Source: Cephalothrix simula | Lineage: Eukaryota; Nemertea; Palaeonemertea; Archinemertea; Cephalotrichidae | NCBI GenBank assembly: GCA_035591015.1 | Contig: JAXIUW010110004.1 | Coordinates: 1 to 13,737, forward strand | Direction: 5' to 3' | DNA length: 13,737 nt | Part shown: in pieces, positions 1 to 12,000 of the stretch | Numbering within the stretch: position 1 is the stretch's first letter | Layout: every line of letters starts with the position of its first letter | The notes under the pieces: model-generated | Database searches by the model: none | What the model saw: only the letters and a program-made list of their open reading frames with translations | Told to the model about the DNA's origin: nothing | Program-made: the position numbers and the translations under genes

Positions 1-30
1 AAAAAATCAAACATAATACAATAATCCTTA
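1..30 (-). other. Start of 3' untranslated region
   Basis: After the TAA at 31-33 comes a tandem second TAA at 28-30, then A/T-rich sequence to the window edge. No AATAAA-type polyadenylation signal is visible in these 30 bases, so the transcript end lies outside. A small inverted repeat (tcctta / taagga, 3-base loop) spans the stop codons; I attach no function to it. Confidence 0.5.
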
Positions 31-3000
31 TTATAAGGAATCGTCACCATCATCATCATCAATTTCTCCATCCTCAAGTATTTTCTTCCTCTTGCGACTA
101 GGCGATGAATCTGAATGCGACCTTGACCTCGACCTCCTCAAAGCCCTTTTTGAAGACCTATAACCAGCAGAATCACAGTCACCATTGTTAGCATTATACT
201 CACAGTATGGGATACATAATACACTGTATCTATGACCATATTCATCATACGTCTTGTGTTTCATGGTATACACAGCGTTTGTGGCACTGTCAGCGTTTTC
301 ATAAATGATATGTATTCTCATTAATTGTTGCCCATTTTCATTGGCAACTTTATATTTAATACTTTTAATTCGACCAAATTTATGAAACTCCGCTGCGACT
401 CGTTCATCACTCCAGTCAGGAACTTTAGTTACCACAATTTCGGCATCGTTGGCATAAGAATCCTTGTATCTTGAAGGTTTATCAGAGTCACTGTCTGTGC
501 TCTTTCTACGCTCTGTTGTATGAGGACTGTGAGTATCACACTCATCTGAGCTAAACGCTATTCGTCTCATTTCTTTTCGTAATATTTCAACATATGATAA
601 TGATTCTGTTTTCGATTTTTTCACAACAATTGGAGTAACTTTGGAGACAGGTTTATTAGAAACTGTACGTTTCTCCATAGCGTTGGATTTAGGTACAGAT
701 CCAATCATGGCAGATGTTGTAACATTATTATCAGTGACATTTGCTGATGAAGTCGGAGAATCGGAAACAAACTTACCACTCTTGTTTTCATTCACTCTTT
801 CTTCATTTATGGCATTTGGTAATTGCTGTTCAATATTTGCAGCAACTTTTTTCTTATCATTGATTGTGGCTTCCAACTCAGTGGATGCAGTTACCTTTTC
901 CTTTTCAATTTTTTTTACAGCTCTTTGAAAACTCTCTAAAGAATGAAATGCTACATTTGGGGTTATCGTAACCATGGAACGTCCAATTAGTTCACCATTC
1001 ATAAAATGGAAGGCCTTAGCAGCTTCCTCTATATTAAAAAATGTAATAAAAACAGTACGTCTGGTATTCGATGGATAGGCATCAACGATAGTTCCGAATT
1101 TATAAAATGCATCAAGATGGAGCGATTTATCAAATGCACATGAATTTGAAGAAACGATGATAGCTCCAGGTCGGATAGAAAACGGAATACTTTCATAAAA
1201 ATTCAATTTCTTTTCCATATTGAAAGAGTCTCTGTAAAGAATTACAGCAACAAGTGTACCATCAAGAACCCTTCCGTTCATTTTAAGCGCATCAGTGATT
1301 CCTGAATCTAAAATGTAGCTTATAAAGAAACATCTTCCATCTTCTGTTTTCACTAATTTGTCACTATATGGAGATTCAAAATGTTTGAGGATGTGGGTAA
1401 TAGGCCCATCAATACCTTTCACAACAACGAAGTCACCAGATTCTGGACAAATGACATCAACTTGATCATTACTAAGAACATTAATGGTAGGTGTTTGAGA
1501 AGACTTTAGAGTTGAGTTATCTAAAAACTCCTTTTGACCTCTGCTACTTATTGGAATACCACTTAAATTACCAAAATTTGCATGGACTTTTAACAGACAT
1601 CCATCAATAGATTTATTTTGTAAATAATTAAATGCAACACGAGCATTTCTTAAAAGCAAAAAAGTAACTGAAATTTTTCTTTTCGTGAGAGCACAAATGC
1701 TAATTATTTGTCCAAAAGGTTTGAATACATCCAGATGTAGATTAGAATCGAATATATCAGACTCAGCGATAATAACAATAGATCCTGATCGCAAAGACAT
1801 TGGTGTAGCATTTAACATTTCTACGCGTTCTTTTAATGTAAACGAGCCTTCATGTGGAGTAATTCCGATTAACACGCCAACAACAAAGTTTCCATTTAAG
1901 AGAAGAGCTTTAATGGCATGCTTACTATAAACATATTCTACAAATAGACAGCTTTTTTCTGGAAATTCTACAATTTGTTTTACTGGCCCAATGTTCTTTA
2001 AAAATGGGACGATACAACTTATAACAGTTTTCTTAATTGAAAAACTTCGCACGAGAAGAAATTTTCCTCCATGGGGGCAGTTCACATTATATGTTTCTGT
2101 GTCTAGAACAACCTTTGTATACATTTCTTTCTCGGTGTTTTTTCCAGAGCTATTCTTTGAGCCAACATCCGTTTTTGTAACTTTTAAAAGTTTAGCATTA
2201 TTCAACATTTTAATCTGCCTTATATTGACTACTTCATCTACAACAGCCTTTGGATGCGTTTCTGCCACGGTCCTTTCCTTTTCAGGAATTTTCTTTGATC
2301 CATCTGTAACTTTTTTCGAAATATTTTTATCGATACTCAACACTTTAATCTCACTTTTAGTGCCTTTTTCATCTTGAACAGCCTTTGGATGTTCTTCGTC
2401 CATCATTTTGTTTTCCGAACTCTTTTCGGACCCATTATCAACATCGGTACTTTTGACCTCACCTTCTTTGTCTTTTCCATCTTTCACATTATTTTGATTA
2501 TCTCGATGGCAGCTGCTATTTCCGTACTGCAAGGAATTATCATGCTTCGATCGATTCAGCGCTGTTTCTTCGACACTTAGCTGATTAATGCCTTTCGGTT
2601 TACCAGCGCAAAAACTTGGCGGTTGAAGTTGGGGAAAAGGTAATAAAATAGGTAAAAATTGAGGTTGAAGATTTTTATGCAGCAGTGTTCGTCTACCATT
2701 TTCAACCCTTTCCCAAAAATCATCTGAAGTAAAAGAAGTTGGCGTAATGTGTATTAAAAATCCATGAAGAAGGGTTCTATCAAAAGCCAGATAAGCATTC
2801 ACAGCATCGATAATGGATAGGTAACATATACGAATTTTATACAATCCTACTTTATAGGCATTGATAATTGTCCCAGCACTTCGGAAAATATTAACATGCA
2901 ATGAATTTGCAAACAAGCGATTAGTTTGTACTGATGTTACTTCAATAATGAAAGGTCTTCTCTCAGGTCGTACTAAATCAAATAACTGTCGCATTTCATT

Positions 3001-6000
3001 TGATGTCAAGGACCCGGGTATTGGAGCTACACCAATTGTAACATTTTGAATAAATGTTCCATTGCGATTCATTGTTTTTGCCATGGCTGGAAGAAATCCA
3101 GGAAAATTAAGATATCTCAAAATAACATATCCTTTTTCAAAGCATCTAATGATACCAAGATTATCAGCATTGTGTTCAATTCTCTTGACGATTTCACTGG
3201 TAAAAGCACCATTGAAAGCTTTAACAATTAGACTTTTTCCAGGATAATGTATATCATAAACACTATCATCACAAGTGTATGCTAGATTAGAAGCAAATTG
3301 ATTTTCAAATAAAGTTCCAGGAGTTCTATATAAGGTTGGCTGCGCGAAATTATTGAGAGCTAGATGAAATCTGGAAATGTCACGGCTATGAGAAGCTACT
3401 GGTTGGTATTGAGTTGAATTATTTTGGATTTCGTTACAAGCTGTTTGAGTTACAGTCGAATTTGTTACAGGTATAACAATATCATTTTGTTGAACTACTT
3501 TCTCCGCAATCATTTTTTTATTTGTTGCATTTTCCGTAGTTAAACAGGTTTGATTATTGGCTCGATTATCAGAAACGCGGGATAATGCTGAATTTACACA
3601 AACTCCTTGAACAACTTTATCTGAACTTAGTTGTGAAGCTGGCGTTTCAACTGCCGTTGAACTAATTTGGGATTGTTCATCTGCAATTGTTTTTTTATCC
3701 AATATATGGTCAGAAGCAAGATTTTCATCCTGATTGGCGCTTAACATACGATTAGTTTGTTTCTCAGGTATTTGAAAAGCTGCTGGGACATTATTAGCTT
3801 GAGTAGCAGTTGAATTTTGTGAGGAATTATTAAAAGCAAGATGACCTGAGGTTGAACTGGTAGGCAGCTTTTTAGGTGAACTGTGTTTTATTTGATTAAC
3901 AGTTGGAGTCACAGCCTCAGAAACATAAATTAAGTTACTTGAAGTTTCAGATGAGGTCATCGAATGCTGAATTTCCTGTGGTTGGTTATTACTACTCTCT
4001 TTGGCATGTGGTTGCTCATGAATCTCTTTGACCTTTGATTGGTTATTACTATCTTTAGCTTGTGGTTGGTTATTGTTCTCTCTGGCCTGTGGTTGCTCAT
4101 GAATCTCTTTGGCCTTTGGTTGGTTATTACCCTCTTTGGCCTGTGGTTGGTTATAACTCTCTCTGGTCAGAGGGTGTTTATTACTATCTCTGGATACAGG
4201 TACATCCCGCAATGTGTTGTTTGTTCCCGTTAAGACATCATCTAATAATGCTTTCGCGAAATTCAGCTTTTCTGTGAAGTCTTCTTTATAAAATGTTGGT
4301 GTCTGCTTTTTCTCACCTGAAGTGATGATCTGATGAAGCTCATCCTGAAGGTGTCCACAACGCTTAAACTCATCTAAATTATAGTATAAATCTACTGGTG
4401 ATATCCTCATTTGATGAACTCCAACAATATTGTTATTGATAGCCGTATGGGCTTTTAAAGCATCCTTAACAAACTTGAATATTGCATACAGACGTTCAGA
4501 GGCAGAGCTACGGTAAATCTTTACCCAGCCAAAAATACCTAACACTGGTGCTAATTCATTTAAAACATCGGAACTGGAATTCAACACTGGATCAACAAAT
4601 ACGAATCCAGGTAAACGATAAAATGTAACTTTCTTATAAACCGCTGCTAAAATTTCATCTGGAGGCCTTGGACCAAAATTCACTGCAAGATTAATGCCAC
4701 ATACATCATTTCCGTTTTTGTCCAGAGCATTATACAGAAGCTCTTCTGTATTGAATACGAGTTTAATAAAGCAATCATCCCGATAAACAACTTCACCACC
4801 GAATTCATTTACTAAGGCATCTGTTATTTTCCCATTCGTAGCGAATACATGGACGACCAAAGACTGAATCATCTTTCTTTCTTTTTTGCGTCTTCTTTTA
4901 TTGCTGCGTTTCGTCGATAAATCAGTATTTTGTGTTTCACTTGAAAATGATACTGCAACTTTTCCATTCTGTATATCATCAGCTAAAGAGCAACTGGCTT
5001 TATTACCTATTTTAATACCTGAAGTATTTTTTGGGTCTTCTTTATACTTATCAGATACCACTTTCCCATTAAGTATAGTATCAATAACAGAACCACCTGG
5101 TTCATCAATTACTTTAAACCCTGAAGTAGTTTTTGGGACTGTTTCGGCTTTTTCAGATAGGTCTTCGAATGCAGAATTTGGGAATGTTTGCCCATCATTT
5201 GAATGCTTTGGGTCTTGTGATTTGCATCTTTCTTCCGGTTTGCTAGTTGTCAAGATTTTTAGATTGCTAAAATAGGTTTTTTTGGTTTTTCTTGAAGGTG
5301 AAACAACTCTCTTATTCTGTATGGTATTAATTTCAGAACTAATGGGTTCATCAATTACTTTAAATCCTGAAGTAGCTTTTGGATCTCCTTTGCCAGTATC
5401 TGATCGGTCTTTAGATCCGTTACTTTTAAAGTCACCTCCATCAATAAGAACCTTTTGTTTGATTCCTAAATCTAAAAATGTTTTAGATGAATAAAAATAT
5501 TTATTGGGAAGGACCTGAATCTTTGGACTGGAATCAAATTTTTTGTCTCTGGAGTCACCAGTGAAACATTTACCATCGAGGGACAAATGAGCATTATGAG
5601 CGTCCTTGACAAACATATATGTGATATACAAACAACTCCCGCAGTGCAACCAGCCAGAGATATAGCCATAACGTGAAAGTGATGAAAGAGCTTCTTTCAG
5701 TTGATTTTTTTGACAAGGTTTAATTACAACATATCCGGCCATGTTCGACAATGGTATTTGCTTAACGATTTCGGTTAATTCGTTACAAATAAATTTTTCA
5801 ACATAAACAGATAGTTGAAATGAGTCAAAGATGCATCCGTTATATGATAGTGTTTTTATAAGTGATTCTTTGCTTTTGCAAGTTACAGAAAAAACCGACC
5901 TCTGTACATCATGTACATATGATTCTTCTTGAATTTCATTAAATTTGGAGATCATCTTATTCGTAACGTGCCCATTCAGTACGGATACATGTGCACATAC

Positions 6001-9000
6001 ATCTCGAGATAGGTTTTTACGTTTATCATTAGTTATAAATTTCATGAACTCATCATCTGTATGGTATTCACGGTTTGGTGTCACTTTTAACTTTTTTCCA
6101 TTATACATTTGACCATTCATAGACTTGTATGCTTGGACAGCATCTGCTATATACATATAAGTTATTGTAAGTCCACCGATATTTGCACAGTATAGAATGT
6201 TTCCAAAACAATCAAAATTATCCCTGATGTATTCAAGATTAATATCTTTTATGTTTACTGGGCCCATTGTAATAGAACCTGGTCTAATTTCAAGATCAAT
6301 TGACTCCAGGAAACTATATTTGTTAGGAAAATTGCAATCAAGGGATATCGAGCATTTCTTTCCATCAATACATTTCCCATTCATTTCAAGTGCCTTAGTA
6401 AAAGATGAATCTTTTTTATAATGTATAAACATAAATCGTTTACAAGGTGATCGCAGATAAAAACAGGAATTTTCAATATCAATTAGAGTTTTTACTAACT
6501 CATTAGTACAGAGTCCAAAGAGTGGTTTAACGAAAATTAACTTATTGTACATTGTTGGACGAAGACTATTGATATGCTTCGGTTGGATATACGTGCATTT
6601 GCGAGAAGTTGTAGCATATTTACCTTCCGTACTACATCTAGCCGATTCACTTTTAGTATTATCATCTTTCATTCGCTTGTATTCTTTGTAAGCATTATAA
6701 AATTGATCAGCTTCCAATGAAAGTTTTCTACCATCAATAAAAGTTCCATTCATATTTCTATATGCAGAATAAGCATCTTTCAGACGCATATAGGATATGT
6801 GCATATGATTTTCATCATGCAATGACTTCGACGTGTAATTGTTTGTAATAAAACCAAACTTTACAAACTCCCTAAGGTAGACAGATTCATTAACATCACC
6901 CTTAACAATTACAGTTCCTGGTCTACGTTCAATTGGAACAAGATTCAGTACCATAAATTTCTCTTTTTCTGAACATAATTTGTCAACATATATGGCAAAG
7001 ACTAATCCACTAAAACGTAATCCATTTAATGCTAACGTTTTAGCTATCGAGCTTCTGCTACCCCATTTCAGGAAGAAGCGATCTTTTCTATTGCTGACAC
7101 AACACAACGCAACTTTATATCTAGATATAAATTTTGACATATCTGAAGTGTCTATGTCTCCACTTAAACTTTGGACAACCAAATGCGGTTGCTTACAAGT
7201 AGGAGCATGTTCGTTTGCATTTGTTGAAATTGATTCACCTTTGTTTTTAACTTCTTCCGAATTCTGAACTTTTGACGGGACCCTCTTCCAAACTTTATGA
7301 CCCATCTCGTCATCATTAGATGAAGAATCAGATGAAATTCCTACGCCATGACTGGTATCGGTTCGGGTATCTACCTTACCTTCACCTTCTTCATTCATTC
7401 CCACCGGTTTTGAAACATCAGGTTGCCCAATATTGTTATTCTCTGGTGTACTTCCAAGAGTAGTGGTATTGTCTAGCTTTTTCTCAGGAATTTCAATCTT
7501 TTCTTCGTTTCTACAGCAATCCATAGTATTCACGTCTTCTACAGGAACTTCTTCGATAGTACACTCGGGTTCTGATAGTTCTAAATCAGTAAATACTTCT
7601 TCAATCTCAGTTATTCTTTTTTGACTTTCTTTCTCCATTACTTCAGTCGCAGTTGTTGGCTTAACACATGATATGGTTTTTTTCTTGTTGTCAGAAATAT
7701 CAGAAGACAATGTTTCAGTTTTATGCAAATGCTGCTCATAATAATTCCTAAACTCTCTTTCAGTGTGATACGTCTTATTGTAATCAACAAATACCTTTTT
7801 TTCCATGACATATTTACAATCCATGTGCTTCCATGCCGAAACTGCTGAACTAATATCCATAAATCCAATACGAAATCCACACTTATGTGCATCCCACTCC
7901 CAGGATGTAATCCAGCCATAACTATCGAACTTGCTACGCAGAGCTCTGTCATACTTCATCCGGTCTGAATTTGAAAGATTTAAATACTTCCGAGTAATCT
8001 GCAGAATGATGAAACCGGGTTTCAGTCCACCAGAAACACGCTTAAGAAAGGACGCTGAAGCACTTGCAGAGATATTGTTGTCAAATGAAACTGAAACTTG
8101 CTGTCCATTTATATAGTTCCCATTCATTCCAAAAGCTCTAAGCATAGACGTTTCAGTTCTGTATTCGATAAAGAAGTAATCGTTCCGTTCACTTAATTTG
8201 AAATTAATAACAGGACCGATATCTTTGAATTTCTTCAATATAATATCAGATATTGATCCTTGTGAAACAATTTGTACTATCAATCTACAATTGAAATTTT
8301 CTTCGCCATGAGATTTTGTCTTTACCTGCTGAATTGCATCTTCATTATTTAATGACTGTGGAAACTCAATGTTAAGTTTGGTTTTATCAATCATAACGGT
8401 GCTCCTTTTGAGTGCAATCAATGAGTCGGAGTTGAAAAACCTTAAACGGACAGCTCCACCAAAATCATCTAACGTATTTGTTGGTGAGTAATCAAAATAA
8501 GCTATCTTCCCATATTTAGTAAATATCTCCTTTAAGCGGGCCTTCGAACAGGGAGGGATATTCGATACAGTTATAGTTCGATTCTTTATGGAAGTTAACA
8601 AATTACTTGTTTTAATCAATTCCTCAACTAATCGTTCTTTTCGCAAATCATGTGTACTTGTTTTTGATTTACTTTCAATGTGCCTACCCACTTCTGAAAT
8701 CCTATTTGGAGGGTGTGCTTTAGACGGCTGCTTCTCTTTATACTCAGAAATGGTGGAAGAACCGCGAGAAGAGTTTTTCTTGCTTTTCATTTGCAGATTT
8801 CCTTCTTTGTTTTCATTTTTACTCTGAAGTGCAAGAATGTAATTTTTGTCCATCAACTCGGTTTTAGAGTTTAAATTATCGACATTTACTAACTCAGAAA
8901 CGCTAATTCTTTTACACTTTAGAATCGAGTTATTTAATTTTTCAATGGCTTCAAGGCCTTCTGTTCTATTTTCGTACAAGAGCAAAGCAATACGACGTTG

Positions 9001-12000
9001 TTTATCATCAAAGCCGAAGCTTATGTTCGATATTCTACCATATTTTCCAAATATTCTATTAACATCAGATTGTTTTAGATACTCAGGAACAAACTTCACC
9101 TGAACTGTTATGGAATCACGTTCTTTTTTATCTTCTTCTATTGAATCCATCTTTTCACTGGACTCAGAATCAGAAAATTCTTTTGAATGCTGGATATTTT
9201 TGTTTTTCAAACGCGACCTCAGATCAAAATTATCATCATCAGAAACTTCTGATTCACCAACCTTGTTTAACAGTTCGATATTACGTGTAACAAAAACTTG
9301 ACTCACAGTTTTCTCATCTACATAAGAGTCTTCATCGTTGCCATAATCGAGTTCGCCTACAGGCGCATCATCATTCTTGCCACTTAAAACTATTCTAAGC
9401 CCGACTTCCTTATTTAATTCCACTTGCCGATTGATATTGGGGAGAGGTTGATCTTCTGCTTCATCTGTCTCCATGACAGAATAGCATTTATGATATTCTG
9501 AATTTACAGGGTACGAACAGTCGGAACACACACACTTATGTTTTTGCAAATGTCTGTTAAATGCAAGCAGATTTTTCGAATGAAATGAACATTTTGAACA
9601 CGTAAAGTTACGCACGAAATGTTTTTCTGCCTGGTGATGCATAAGAGACCTCTTCGTTTTAAAGTTCAGATTGCATCGATAACATTTTAGTTCATCAAAC
9701 TCATGAGAAGCATAATGTTTAGCGAAATGAAGATGAAAATACGCTTTCGAGTTGAACTTCATTCCACAGAAAACGCACTCGTAATAAAGGCAAGAACAGG
9801 ACAGTTGATGTCTGTACAAAGCATACTTTACTAAGAACCCCTTTTGACAGTATTTACATTTAAGGGATATATTTCCCGTGTGTGCTGCTCTATGACGCTC
9901 TAACTCATGACTTAGTTGAAACTGGGCGGAACAATCGTTGCATTTATTTTTGAACATCAGATTTTTATGTCTCTTAGCATGTATAGTCAGATTATGTAAT
10001 GATGTGAAGGTTCGAACACAGAAATCACATTTGTATTTCATTGGTAAAGATAAAGATGGAGATTTCCTTATGACAGGAAATTTGGTGTAATTGACAAAAG
10101 AATGTCCATCTTTATGACGAACTAAACTTCTTTTTGTGGAAAAGCGAGCACTGCATATTTCACATTTGAATTTCCTTATCTTAAGAGTAAAACTAAGTTC
10201 ACCAAATAAGTGATCCTTTAGTAACTTCAAATCTATATCATGGCTTTTGAAATACCCCTTGCAGGCACTGCAGTAGATACAATGATTATTATCTTGATCT
10301 TCCAAATGTTCTTCAAGAGATTTCAAAGTAATAAACGAATATTCACAAGATTTACATTCAAGGATATTCTTTTTCCCTGGTAAACAAAACGGATGATAAC
10401 GTATCACTAGTCTTCTATCACCTGGAGTAAGTTTATCTAATTTTTCAACTAAAAACGATACTATTTGCCAAACATTTTTAGCATTCTCGTACATAATGTC
10501 AATGCTAATAACTATTTCTTTTAGGCAATCAGAAATCTGAATACTGTCATTTCTCATGGCCTGCTCCATGCTATAGCCTTTAAACACACCGAATGGGAAA
10601 ATATGACCGACAAATTGAGGCCTGAATGTATTTTGCTTAACTTTTTTATTACTTTCAACTAATTTATTTGATTCTTCCATATCTTCAAAAACCCTTATAT
10701 CTGTAGCTAAATTAGAATCTGAGAATGAGGTAGAAAAGGCACCTTCATTTAACCCCCCCGGTGATTTCGTTTCAGATGAAGGTTCATTTACTTCTTCCAT
10801 GGCAGGTTCAGTCATACCATCTAATATATTTGATTCTTCCATATTCTCAGTGTCTGTTTCATCCATACCTAAATGAGAATCTAAGAATGAAGTTGGCAAT
10901 GCATCTTTGTGTGATCCTTCTGGTGATTTAATTTCAAATGAATGTTTAGTAACTTCTTTTAGTGCAGCTACAGCCACACCAACTTTCATATTCTTAATAA
11001 ATGTATTATCCTTAGCCAAATTAGAATCTAATAATGATGTCAATGCACCTTCATGAGGCTCTTCAGGTGATTTTGTTTCAGATGAATGTTTAGTTACTTC
11101 TTCTACTGTAGTGCCAGTCATACGAGCAGGGCGACCAAGTTGGCTAAAGCAACTTAATTTATCTGAAGCATTGGAGCGAATTTGCATCAGGATTTCGCTA
11201 AGTTTCCAACCGGCTCTGTTTTCATTTGTACTAACCGATGATATATCGTCAATCGAGAGTCCTGAAATCATTCCAAGGTCTCCAGCACTGACAAGCATTG
11301 AGTCTACTGAATCATTATTACTATTCTCAATTACAGTTACGTCAGTTAATGTTTTGACCGAGTCATCGACTTTTGCATTAGCTGCAACAGATTCTATATC
11401 AGGCACGGTTTCTGTCTTCACTTGAGGAAAGTGTGCACTAATGATGCTCAAATCACAATCAATTTCACTCAGCATCTCAACTTCGTGATTTGAACCCCCG
11501 TCTTGAGAAAATTGATCATCATAATCATCACCTGAATCAGCAGCTTGATTCTCTTCTTTAATTTTTTGAACTTGTCGACGGTAGTTATCTTGAATAGAAT
11601 CGTCCGAATCAATTTCAACTACACTTCCCTCTTCAGTGTTCATTTGCGTTGAGAAGGAACCTGATGCAGCTTCAGAGTTTATATCCTCAAACAAGAGAGG
11701 ATCATCAGAGTCCAATTCAATGAGGTCAGATTCATCAGATAGTACCGCTTCTTTTACATTCCCATTAGATACTTCATTATCATTGTCACTATCTAGGTTA
11801 ATCACTTCACAATCTTGTGGTGATGCTTGAAGTTTAACTCTATCGTCTTGGACCTCCATTTTAAATTCCTTTTTCATTGAAAGTAGATGACGCTTATAGT
11901 TAACTATCTCGATCAAAGCCTTCTCTATTAAATCAATAACTGATTCAGCAAACGATTTTTCATTCTCCGATTCTTCGTTTATATTAGGTTCAATGCAATC

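Noticed and set aside
641-928. Short plus-strand open frame of 95 codons
   Set aside because: It lies antisense to the coding region, has low-complexity hydrophobic sequence typical of antisense of Ser/Glu/Lys codons, and shows no domain.
1991-2580. Plus-strand frames of 128 and 68 codons resembling hydrophobic membrane proteins
   Set aside because: Antisense of the Lys/Glu-rich 45-residue repeat linker gives Phe/Leu/Ser-rich pseudo-membrane sequence. There is no independent support.
4039-4277. Plus-strand repetitive Trp/Leu-rich frames
   Set aside because: They are mirror translations of the NNQPQAKE minisatellite on the coding strand.
7638-7952. Second minus-strand frame of 104 codons overlapping RRM 4
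   Set aside because: It is out of frame with the giant protein, lacks a recognisable domain and fully overlaps a conserved RRM region.
9484-10356. Retroelement origin (gag-like zinc knuckles)
   Set aside because: The Cys/His spacing is C-x2-C-x12-H-x3/4-H, not the C-x2-C-x4-H-x4-C knuckle, and no reverse transcriptase, integrase or protease sequence is seen.
10753-10759. Run of seven C bases as a possible frameshift site
   Set aside because: The repeat unit reads correctly through it (KSPGGLNEG) and the frame continues, so there is no sign of a break or programmed shift.
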